Source: Deltaproteobacteria bacterium (GTDB taxonomy: Bacteria; Desulfobacterota_C; Deferrisomatia; Deferrisomatales; JACRMM01). From it: a stretch of DNA of 6,021 bases. The DNA is taken from NCBI GenBank assembly GCA_016218905.1, contig JACRCS010000859.1:1-6021 (forward strand), given 5' to 3'. Positions 1 through 6,021 of this stretch are shown here, one piece after another. A program made the position numbers and the translations under genes. Position 1 is the stretch's first letter; every line of letters begins with the position of its first letter. The notes beneath the pieces are model-generated. The model did no database searches, was not told the DNA's origin, and saw only the letters and a list, made by a program, of their open reading frames with translations.

Positions 1-163
1 ACGTCGGCTACGAGATCGGAGGTCTCGTCGCCGAGGCCTCCCTCCTCTACCCGCCGAAGGGCGGCCCCGGGGACGACGCGTCGCTCCTCGCCGTCGCCCG
101 GGGCGGGGCGGCCTTTCGCGGCTACACCGCGCGCCCCGCGTCGAAAGGACCGTACAAAGTCCG

Positions 164-167
<4 letters not shown>
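1..167 (+). CDS. 3' end of an unrecognised protein (5' truncated)
   Basis: An open frame enters from the left edge (first complete codon at 3) and ends at TGA 165-167, giving 54 visible residues. The visible part has a hydrophobic stretch (EIGGLVAEASLLYPP), a Gly/Asp-rich turn (GGPGDDAS) and a basic C-terminus (GPYKVR). Codons end almost entirely in G or C, as in the neighbours, so I take it as real coding. The stop overlaps the purH start by ATGA (164-167), which points to translational coupling and the same operon. I do not recognise the family from this fragment; the rest lies outside the window. Confidence 0.75.
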
Positions 168-1708
<1,541 letters not shown>

Positions 1709-1733
1709 GGACCAGGCACGGAACAGGAAGACC

Positions 1734-2414
1734 ATGGAAGGACTCCGGAAGGAAATGATGAGACGCCTCCCGACACTCCCTCTCCTCGCCGCGGCCCTGA
1801 CCGCAGGGCTCTTCGGCCCGGCGCCTCGCGCCGGCGCGGAGCCACCCGACGCCCCGGCAGCTCTCCGGTCGATCGTGGACGCCTACACGGCAAGACCCGC
1901 GTATTCGATGACGTTCGTCCAGACTTACGCCCCCTCCGGCTTCCCCGACGCGAGCCCCGAGACCGGCACGCTCACGATCCAGGCTCCCGCGTCGCTGAGG
2001 TTCGACTACGACGGGTCCGAAGGGAAGGTCTACACGTTCGACGGCCGGGCGGCCCGACAGTATGTCGCGGTGGACAAGCAGATCGTCCTGAAAACCCTCA
2101 CAGGGGCGGAGAAAGCCCGCCTCCCTCTCCTCTTTCTCCAGCCCCCCTCCGAAATCCTCGAACGCTTCTTGGCCGAGGCGAAAGCCACCGGGAACGGCCT
2201 CGTCGAGCTCACGCTGACGCCCCGCGCCGACGCGGACCTGAAGTCGGTCTCGGCCCTGGCCACGCCCGCGGGCATGCTGAAGCGCCTCGTCGTCCTCGAC
2301 GGCGAAGGGAACCGGACGACCTTCACCTTCACGAACCAGGCCCCGCGCAAGAAGCGTCCCGTTTCCGATTTCGCCCTCGTCCCCCCGAAGGGGACCCGCG
2401 TCGTCGGAGAATGA
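1734..2414 (+). CDS. lolA: LolA-like outer-membrane lipoprotein carrier, secreted
   Basis: LolA carries lipoproteins across the periplasm from the LolCDE transporter to the outer membrane. The protein has a signal peptide: basic residues (RKEMMRR, 5-11), a hydrophobic core (LPLLAAALTAGLFG, 15-28) and an AGA site, so cleavage after A35 is likely. The mature part follows the LolA pattern: an N-terminal helix leading to MTFVQTY (59-65, compare FxQ in LolA), strand GTLTIQAPASLRFDY (78-92), then VYTFDGRAARQYV (99-111), a loop LPLLFLQPPSEIL, strand MLKRLVVLDGEGNRTTFTF, and the C-terminal FALVPPKGTRVV (213-224), matching the family's F-x-PPKG-D-V end. ATG 1734 has AGGAAG just upstream; ATG 1755 and 1758 are in-frame alternatives, and GGAAGG (1747-1752) would serve 1758, giving MRRLP as a neater signal-peptide start. 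The gene lies 25 nt after purH and 16 nt before yajQ. LolA-like folds also occur in proteins with other periplasmic roles, so the exact function is less sure than the fold. Confidence 0.85.
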   Translation: MEGLRKEMMRRLPTLPLLAAALTAGLFGPAPRAGAEPPDAPAALRSIVDAYTARPAYSMTFVQTYAPSGFPDASPETGTLTIQAPASLRFDYDGSEGKVYTFDGRAARQYVAVDKQIVLKTLTGAEKARLPLLFLQPPSEILERFLAEAKATGNGLVELTLTPRADADLKSVSALATPAGMLKRLVVLDGEGNRTTFTFTNQAPRKKRPVSDFALVPPKGTRVVGE

Positions 2415-2419
2415 GGTAC

Positions 2420-2426
2420 GGAGGAG
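2420..2426 (+). promoter_or_regulatory. Strong Shine-Dalgarno site for yajQ
   Basis: GGAGGAG lies 4 nt before ATG 2431. It is the best ribosome-binding site in the window and fixes the yajQ start. It lies wholly between the LolA-like stop (2412-2414) and yajQ. Confidence 0.8.
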
Positions 2427-2430
2427 AGAA

Positions 2431-2928
2431 ATGGCCGATCCCAGCTTCGACATCGTCTCCGAAGTCGCCATGCCCGAAGTCGTCAACGGCGTCGCCCAGG
2501 CCCAGAAGGAAGTCGCCCAGCGCTTCGACCTGAAGGGGACCGCCGCGGGCATCGAGCTCAAGGAAAAGGAAAAGCAGATCGTCCTGACGGCCAACGACGA
2601 CTTCGGCCTCAAGGCGGTGAACGACATCCTCCAGGGGAAGCTCATCAAGCGGAACGTCCCCTTGAAGTCGCTCGTCTACGGGACGCCCGAGCCGGCGGCG
2701 AAGGGGACGTCCCGCCAGGTCGTCACGATCCAGCAGGGAATCGAGACCGAGAAGGCGAAGGAGATCGTCAAGGCGATCAAGGACGCCAAGCTGAAGGTCC
2801 AAGCGGCAATTCAGGGGGAGCAGGTGCGTGTCTCCGGGAAGAAGCGCGACGACCTGCAGGCCGTCATCGCCCTGCTGCGCGACAAGGACTTCGGCCTCCC
2901 CCTTCAGTTCTCGAACTATCGCAATTGA
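2431..2928 (+). CDS. yajQ: YajQ family nucleotide-binding protein
   Basis: YajQ (DUF520/UPF0234) is a small cytoplasmic protein of two ferredoxin-like domains. Members bind nucleotides, and Xanthomonas and Pseudomonas homologues bind cyclic di-GMP and act with a transcription factor; the role in most bacteria is open. The 165-residue length matches the family (E. coli 163). Diagnostic stretches: PSFDIVSEV (4-12), a central RFDLKG (31-36), FGLKAVNDILQGKLIKR (58-74), QQGIETEKAKEIVKAIKD (101-118), KLKVQAAIQGEQVRVSGK (120-137), KRDDLQAVIALLR (138-150) and the end FGLPLQFSNYRN. All conserved segments are present and in order, with no sign of damage. The start is set by GGAGGAG at 2420-2426. It is the last gene of the purH-lolA-yajQ run; an 85-nt gap follows. 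Confidence 0.98.
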   Translation: MADPSFDIVSEVAMPEVVNGVAQAQKEVAQRFDLKGTAAGIELKEKEKQIVLTANDDFGLKAVNDILQGKLIKRNVPLKSLVYGTPEPAAKGTSRQVVTIQQGIETEKAKEIVKAIKDAKLKVQAAIQGEQVRVSGKKRDDLQAVIALLRDKDFGLPLQFSNYRN

Positions 2929-2973
2929 AGGCCGTCACACGCCGGAAGGAGCATCCCCCGCGACGCTCGGGGC

Positions 2974-3001
2974 GTAAGGTCCGGAGGGACGGTAAGATCC
3001 G
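2974..3001 (+). repeat. Short imperfect direct repeat before the prenyl synthase
   Basis: GTAAGGTCCG (2974-2983) and GTAAGATCCG (2992-3001) match at 9 of 10 bases and are spaced 18 bp start to start, in the 85-nt gap between yajQ and the polyprenyl synthase. Just upstream, CCCCG (2956-2960) can pair with CGGGG (2968-2972) around a 7-nt loop, but there is no T-run, so it is not a convincing terminator. A regulator site is possible; chance is also plausible at this length. Confidence 0.35.
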
Positions 3002-3013
3002 CCCCGCAGCCGG

Positions 3014-4057
3014 ATGAACTCGACCTCGCTCACAGACCGCCTCCTCCTCGCGAATCTCCCGTTTGAGGAGAGGGCCAATGGGCAGCGTCTCGTTCAGGCC
3101 CTCTCGCTCGTCGAGGAGAAGCTGAGGGGCGTCGAGGACGAGCTCGAGCGGCGGACGCGCTCCGACGTCCCGACGATCGCCCTCATCGGCGAGTACCTCG
3201 TCGACGGCGGGGGCAAGCGGATCCGCCCTGCCCTCCTCCTCCTCACCTCAAGGCTCCTCGGCTACGAGGGCACGATCGACGTCAAGTACGCGGCCGTCCT
3301 CGAGCTGATCCACACGGCGACCCTCGTTCACGACGACATCATCGACGGGGCCGACACGCGCCGCGGGCGCGTGAGCGTGAACCGGCGCTGGGGCAACGAG
3401 CTGACCGTCCTCTTCGGCGACTACCTCTACATGAAGGGGATGAAGGTCGCCCTCGAGGAAGGGGACGTCCGCGTCCTCGACCTCCTCGCCGACGTCACCC
3501 TCGCCATGACCGAGGGGGAGATCCTCGGAGCCGAGCGGCGGGGCTCGGTCGACCTGACGATCGGCGACTACCTCGAGGTCGTCCGCCGCAAGACGGCCCT
3601 TCTCTTCGCCGCTGCCTGCCGGATCCCGGCCTTTCTCGTTCCGGGGGCCGAGGAACGCGCCGAGGCTCTCTGGGGCTTCGGTCTCGCTCTCGGAACCGCC
3701 TTCCAGCTCCAGGACGACCTCCTGGACTACACCGCCTCCGAGGAAGACCTCGGAAAGCCGGTTCTCTCTGACCTGCGCGAGGGAAAGCTGACCCTCCCCC
3801 TCATCCTCAGCATTCCCGAGACGACGATCGACGAGCGGACGGCGATCGAGACGGTGATGCGGGAACAAGGCTTCGTTTCGGTTCCCGTCTCCGCAATCCT
3901 CGATATCGTCGAACGACTCGGCGCGCTCGACAGGGCGCGCCGGATGGTCGAGGAGTACGCCGGGCGTGCGAGAGACCTCGCGCTGACCCTGCCCGCAGGC
4001 GAACCCCGGGACGCCCTCCTTCTCGCGGCCGAATACGCCGCGAATCGCCGAAAGTAG
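3014..4057 (+). CDS. Long-chain polyprenyl diphosphate synthase
   Basis: This all-trans prenyl synthase condenses isopentenyl diphosphate onto an allylic primer to make a long prenyl diphosphate, normally the quinone side chain (IspB/HepT-type). The 347 residues carry the family motifs in order: GGGKRIRPALL (65-75), the first Asp-rich motif D107-D108-I-I-D111 followed by TRRGRVSVNRRWGN, GDYLYMKG (135-142), the basic R-R-K-TA segment (191-195), GTAFQLQ (227-233), the second Asp-rich motif D234-D235-L-L-D238, and GKPVLSDLREGKLTLPLI (247-264). The residues before the first Asp motif (HTATLVH, 100-106) nearly match HTATLLH of E. coli IspB; the small Ala five residues before that motif argues for a long product rather than C15 or C20. 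Exact chain length cannot be read from sequence. ATG 3014 is the only good start: the frame has a stop (TAA 2993-2995) just upstream, and the Shine-Dalgarno is weak. It appears to be transcribed alone or after yajQ. Confidence 0.96.
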   Translation: MNSTSLTDRLLLANLPFEERANGQRLVQALSLVEEKLRGVEDELERRTRSDVPTIALIGEYLVDGGGKRIRPALLLLTSRLLGYEGTIDVKYAAVLELIHTATLVHDDIIDGADTRRGRVSVNRRWGNELTVLFGDYLYMKGMKVALEEGDVRVLDLLADVTLAMTEGEILGAERRGSVDLTIGDYLEVVRRKTALLFAAACRIPAFLVPGAEERAEALWGFGLALGTAFQLQDDLLDYTASEEDLGKPVLSDLREGKLTLPLILSIPETTIDERTAIETVMREQGFVSVPVSAILDIVERLGALDRARRMVEEYAGRARDLALTLPAGEPRDALLLAAEYAANRRK

Positions 4058-4066
4058 GACCCCTCA

Positions 4067-4103
4067 GGCGCGATTGGCCCTCCCCACCGCGCGGAGTCGC
4101 GCC
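4067..4103 (+). terminator. Weak candidate terminator after the prenyl synthase
   Basis: GGCGCGA (4067-4073) is perfectly complementary in reverse to TCGCGCC (4097-4103), 10 nt after the prenyl synthase stop. The loop is long (23 nt), and the T-rich stretch after it (GTTCCGTTTTC, about 4111-4121) is interrupted and a little late. The position suits a terminator, but the structure is not strong. Confidence 0.3.
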
Positions 4104-4220
4104 CTCTGACTGTTCCGTTTTCGACCGAATTCCATACGGGAAACGCCGGTCTGCCGTCGAACTCCGTCCGGGAAGGCCCGCTCTCGCAGTCTCGATACCG
4201 ATATAAATAAGGCCAATCGC
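4070..4220. repeat. 10-bp perfect inverted repeat with arms 131 bp apart
   Basis: GCGATTGGCC (4070-4079) and GGCCAATCGC (4211-4220) are exact reverse complements that bracket most of the 255-bp gene-free stretch 4058-4312. I see no target-site duplication at the outer edges and no open frame inside, so there is little support for a small mobile element. Paired regulator half-sites or chance are the other readings. Confidence 0.4.
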
Positions 4221-4228
4221 CAGTCTCG
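4187..4228 (+). repeat. 8-bp direct repeat flanking an AT-rich box
   Basis: CAGTCTCG occurs at 4187-4194 and 4221-4228, 34 bp start to start (a little over three helical turns). Between the copies lies ATATAAATAA (4201-4210), unusually AT-rich for this genome. TATAAA at 4202-4207 resembles a -10 box, but I see no good -35 at the right distance. The repeat could be a pair of regulator sites upstream of the main promoter candidate. Confidence 0.3.
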
Positions 4229-4231
4229 CCT

Positions 4232-4280
4232 AAAAAATTCTGGAAGACCCCTTGATTTCGCGTCCGGGCTGCCTTACCTT
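4232..4280 (+). promoter_or_regulatory. Candidate sigma-70-type promoter for the TPR gene
   Basis: TTGATT (4252-4257) matches four of six bases of the -35 consensus. It is followed after 17 bp by TACCTT (4275-4280), a modest -10 (three of six). AAAAAATT (4232-4239) lies 12 bp upstream of the -35, where an UP element would sit. A start near 4287 would give a leader of about 26 nt. The weak -10 is the main doubt. Confidence 0.4.
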
Positions 4281-4305
4281 TCCCCTACGTTTCCACGAAA
4301 GGTAA
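4274..4305 (+). promoter_or_regulatory. 9-bp perfect inverted repeat over the TPR gene start
   Basis: TTACCTTTC (4274-4282) pairs exactly with GAAAGGTAA (4297-4305) around a 14-nt centre; with one bulged A (4306), two more G-C pairs extend the stem. The right arm reaches the purine-rich Shine-Dalgarno region (GAAAGG 4297-4302 and AGGGG 4306-4310, before ATG 4313), and the left arm overlaps the candidate -10. If transcription starts upstream, it is an RNA hairpin that would hide the ribosome site. If it starts near 4287, it is a DNA operator. Sequence alone does not decide. Confidence 0.5.
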
Positions 4306-4312
4306 AGGGGCT

Positions 4313-4747
4313 ATGACTTTCCAGCGACTTCTGAGGTCTCTTCGGCCTGCCGCCGTTCGGACGAAGGCAGAGGTCACCCTCGAAGACGAGATCGCCCTCT
4401 ACCGTCGCCGGGCGGAGATGGCGCTGCGCGAAGAGCGCTGGAACGACGCCCTCGTGTTCCTGGCGAAGATCCTCCGGCTCAATCCCTACGACCTTGCCGC
4501 GCGGATGGCTGTCGCCCAGACCTTCCACCGCGGCCTCGAGGAGCCGACCAAAGCGATCCTGACTTACGAAAAGGTCATCGCCGCAGCGGGTTACGACGAG
4601 TCCAACCCCTACTGCGCTTCTGCTCGTGAGGGAATCCGTGAGCTCTCGACGCCGCTCGAAGAACCTCCGTTCCAGCTCAACGATCTCGTGACCGAGGAGG
4701 CCGACCAGGAAGACAACGGAGGCCTCCCCCAGACCATCGCCCGGTAA
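4313..4747 (+). CDS. Small TPR-like protein with acidic C-terminal tail
   Basis: The 144-residue protein has no signal peptide or membrane segment and is probably cytoplasmic. Residues about 27-60 fit one tetratricopeptide unit (helix A with RRRAEMALREERW, helix B with DALVFLAKILRLNPYD, including the usual A-x-x-x-L spacing and the closing N-P). Residues 61-98 fit a second, degenerate unit (LAARMAVAQTFH, then KAILTYEKVIAAAG). A third helix (CASAREGIREL, 101-111) may cap them. The last 33 residues are Pro/Glu/Asp-rich and look disordered. TPRs bind other proteins; the partner is unknown. The first 18 or so codons use more A/T in third position than the rest, as often seen where a start is kept unstructured. 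It has its own candidate promoter. The 3' end is overlapped in antisense by the minus-strand gene. No gene name can be given. Confidence 0.85.
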   Translation: MTFQRLLRSLRPAAVRTKAEVTLEDEIALYRRRAEMALREERWNDALVFLAKILRLNPYDLAARMAVAQTFHRGLEEPTKAILTYEKVIAAAGYDESNPYCASAREGIRELSTPLEEPPFQLNDLVTEEADQEDNGGLPQTIAR

Positions 4748-5313
4748 CGGGCTCCTTCTCGCCCCCGGTCCCGGACCCTCGAGGCGTCGTCATCGGCTCC
4801 CCATCCTCTGCCGGTGACGACGCTCTTCCCTTTTCCGGAGGCGTCCCGCAGCCGAAGCCGGACCGAGGCGACGCCGGACGGGTGACGTACGACGGCCACC
4901 AGGAGATGACCTCCCGGCTGAAGTGGCGCCTCCAGCTCGAACCGACGCGGTCCGGCCCCCTCCCCTTTCGCCAGGATCCGGCCGTCGAGAGCGACCTCCC
5001 ATTCGCGGTCCCCTTCGGCATCGAGGACGGGGCGAGGCATTGGCTCCGGCAGGTCGAAGTCCTTCGCGAAGGCGACCTCCACCGGAGAAGCCATCGAAGC
5101 AGCCCGCCAAAGCCCGATCCAGCGCGCCGGGCGGAGCGGATCGTTCGCGAGCCGCCACGCCCCCTGCGCGACGGCTCCGAGGACCGAGAGAGAGACGAGG
5201 ACCGCAGCGGTTCGGCCCCAGGGTCTCGAAAGGCCCCGAATCGGGCTCGCCCCAGTCGTTTCGCCGCTCACCCGGCGGATGGTAACCGGCGATCTGAACC
5301 GGCGGGTTACCAT
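4609..5313 (-). CDS. Unrecognised membrane-anchored protein
   Basis: The 234-residue product has a basic N-terminus (MVTRRFRSP...GLSRPWGR), one membrane segment at about 35-55 (AAVLVSLSVLGAVAQGAW), then an outside part. Residues about 100-165 look like a small beta-sandwich: WEVALDGRILAKGEG, RRFELEAPLQPGGHLLVAVV, HPSGVASVRLRLRDASG. That alternation, and codons ending mainly in G or C up to about residue 165, argue for real coding; no other plausible gene covers 4748-5300. I do not recognise a family. The ATG (5313-5311) is preceded on its strand by a GGTGGGG-like site; GTG at 5271-5269 (V15) would give a short intergenic space holding the palindrome. Past about residue 165 the protein quality drops, and residues about 190-234 lie antisense to the TPR gene, so the true end may be earlier. 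It is divergent from kdsB, with facing start codons 5 bp apart. Confidence 0.6.
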   Translation of the reverse strand: MVTRRFRSPVTIRRVSGETTGASPIRGLSRPWGRTAAVLVSLSVLGAVAQGAWRLANDPLRPARWIGLWRAASMASPVEVAFAKDFDLPEPMPRPVLDAEGDREWEVALDGRILAKGEGAGPRRFELEAPLQPGGHLLVAVVRHPSGVASVRLRLRDASGKGKSVVTGRGWGADDDASRVRDRGREGARYRAMVWGRPPLSSWSASSVTRSLSWNGGSSSGVESSRIPSRAEAQ

Positions 5314-5316
5314 TCG
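5276..5316. promoter_or_regulatory. Large palindrome between the minus-strand gene and kdsB
   Basis: Two 15-bp arms (5276-5290 and 5302-5316) are inverted copies matching at 13 of 15 positions around an 11-bp centre. The core ATGGTAACC (5279-5287) / GGTTACCAT (5305-5313) is perfect. The dyad sits at the start of both divergent genes: its right edge is 2 bp before the kdsB GTG, and it covers the minus-strand ATG. Size and position suit an operator for a dimeric regulator shared by both genes; in a longer kdsB leader RNA it could instead fold as a hairpin. No regulator gene lies nearby. Confidence 0.55.
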
Positions 5317-5318
5317 AC

Positions 5319-6021
5319 GTGCCCCACCGAGACCGCGCGGTCGTCGTCATCCCATCCCGGATGGGCGCTCAGCGCTTCCCCGGAAAGCCTCTCCACCCCA
5401 TCGCTGGCGTGCCGCTCGTCGTGAGGGTCCTCCGCCAGGCGTTGAAGTCGCGTCGGGCGGACGCCGTCCTCGTCGCCACCGACGACGAACGGATCGCGGC
5501 CGTCGTGAGGGGAGCGGGCGGGACGGCGGTGATGACCGCCTCCAGCCTGCCGTCTGGAACCGACCGGGTCCGGGCCGCCGTAGACGGGACGGACGCCACG
5601 ATCGTCGTGAACGTCCAGGGGGACGAGCCGCTGATGGACCCCGAGAACATCGATCGGGTCATCGACTACCTCGCCACCCATCCCGACGTCCCTCTGGCCA
5701 CCGTGGCCCGGCCGATAGACGACCCGGCACAGGTCGCCGACCCGAACGTCGTCAAGGTCGTCAGAGGCGACGACGGCCGCGCGCTCTACGTCTCCCGAAG
5801 CCCGATCCCGTTCCGGCGGACCGCGGAGCCGGGGCTCCCGACGTGGAAGCACCTGGGCCTTTACGGCTACCGCCGTGCCGCCCTCGACCTCTGGACGAGC
5901 CTTCCGCCCCACCCTCTCGAGCGGGCCGAGAGCCTCGAACAGCTCCGCGCGCTGGCCGCCGGGCTCGTCATGGCCGTCCTTCCCGACTTAGGCGCATCCA
6001 TCGGGGTCGACACCCCGGCCG
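5319..6021 (+). CDS. kdsB: CMP-Kdo synthetase (3' truncated by window end)
   Basis: KdsB (3-deoxy-manno-octulosonate cytidylyltransferase) activates Kdo with CTP to CMP-Kdo, the donor for the inner core of lipopolysaccharide, in the cytoplasm. The frame is open from GTG 5319 to the window end, 234 residues, with perhaps 10-25 missing compared with usual lengths of about 245-260. Motifs: the nucleotide-binding start VVIPSRMGAQRFPGKPL (9-25), ADAVLVATDDERI (47-59), SGTDRV (79-84), VNVQGDEPL (97-105, with D102 as a probable metal ligand), NVVKVVRGDDGRALYVSR (143-160), IPF (163-165), KHLGLYGYRR (177-186), LERAESLEQLRAL (200-212) and IGVDTPA (228-234, D231 the second probable metal ligand). The frame has a stop at 5295-5297 and no other start before GTG 5319; the next ATG (5361) would delete the core first strand. 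No clear Shine-Dalgarno is seen. It indicates a Gram-negative-type envelope. Confidence 0.96.
   Translation, partial: MPHRDRAVVVIPSRMGAQRFPGKPLHPIAGVPLVVRVLRQALKSRRADAVLVATDDERIAAVVRGAGGTAVMTASSLPSGTDRVRAAVDGTDATIVVNVQGDEPLMDPENIDRVIDYLATHPDVPLATVARPIDDPAQVADPNVVKVVRGDDGRALYVSRSPIPFRRTAEPGLPTWKHLGLYGYRRAALDLWTSLPPHPLERAESLEQLRALAAGLVMAVLPDLGASIGVDTPA

Noticed and set aside
2956..2972. CCCCG/CGGGG hairpin after yajQ as an intrinsic terminator
   Set aside because: Only five base pairs and no T-run follows.
3248..3868. A 206-codon minus-strand frame inside the prenyl synthase
   Set aside because: Antisense shadow of a gene with both Asp-rich motifs; its Glu/Val/Asp-rich product mirrors the plus-strand codons.
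4202..4207. TATAAA as the main -10 box for the TPR gene
   Set aside because: No acceptable -35 lies 16-18 bp upstream, and the leader would exceed 90 nt; kept only as a note with the direct repeat.
4882..5424. A 180-codon plus-strand frame opposite the minus-strand membrane protein and running into kdsB
   Set aside because: It overlaps the well-supported kdsB in a different frame, is rich in Arg/Ser/Pro and has no domain or ribosome site.

Overview
The window is GC-rich (about two thirds G+C by eye), with most codons ending in G or C. It encodes a LolA-type lipoprotein carrier and a KdsB-type CMP-Kdo synthetase, so the source is very probably a diderm bacterium with an outer membrane and Kdo-containing lipopolysaccharide. 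The general style fits high-GC groups such as Acidobacteriota or former Deltaproteobacteria, but nothing here fixes the phylum. I see no tRNA, rRNA, CRISPR array, transposase or phage gene.

Layout: (1) 1-2928 is a compact plus-strand cluster: the 3' end of an unrecognised gene overlapping purH by ATGA, then purH (purine synthesis), a secreted LolA-like protein and yajQ (nucleotide/c-di-GMP-binding family), with gaps of 25 and 16 nt that suggest one transcript. (2) 3014-4057, after an 85-nt gap, is a long-chain polyprenyl diphosphate synthase, probably for the quinone side chain. (3) 4058-4312 is the largest gene-free stretch and the most AT-rich part. It holds a 10-bp inverted repeat with distant arms, a weak terminator candidate, an 8-bp direct repeat, a promoter candidate with an A-tract, and a 9-bp perfect inverted repeat just before the next start codon. 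(4) 4313-4747 is a small TPR-like protein with an acidic tail. (5) 5313-4609 on the minus strand is an unrecognised membrane-anchored protein whose 3' end runs antisense into the TPR gene. (6) 5319-6021 is kdsB, starting at GTG and cut by the window end. It is divergent from the minus-strand gene, and a large palindrome covers both start regions.

The genes with known roles are housekeeping: purine synthesis, outer-membrane lipoprotein trafficking, isoprenoid chain synthesis and Kdo activation. LolA, KdsB and the polyprenyl synthase all serve the envelope or its membranes. I found no convincing new multi-gene system. The items most worth a second look are the palindrome between the minus-strand gene and kdsB, the inverted repeat over the start of the TPR gene, and the unrecognised membrane-anchored protein.
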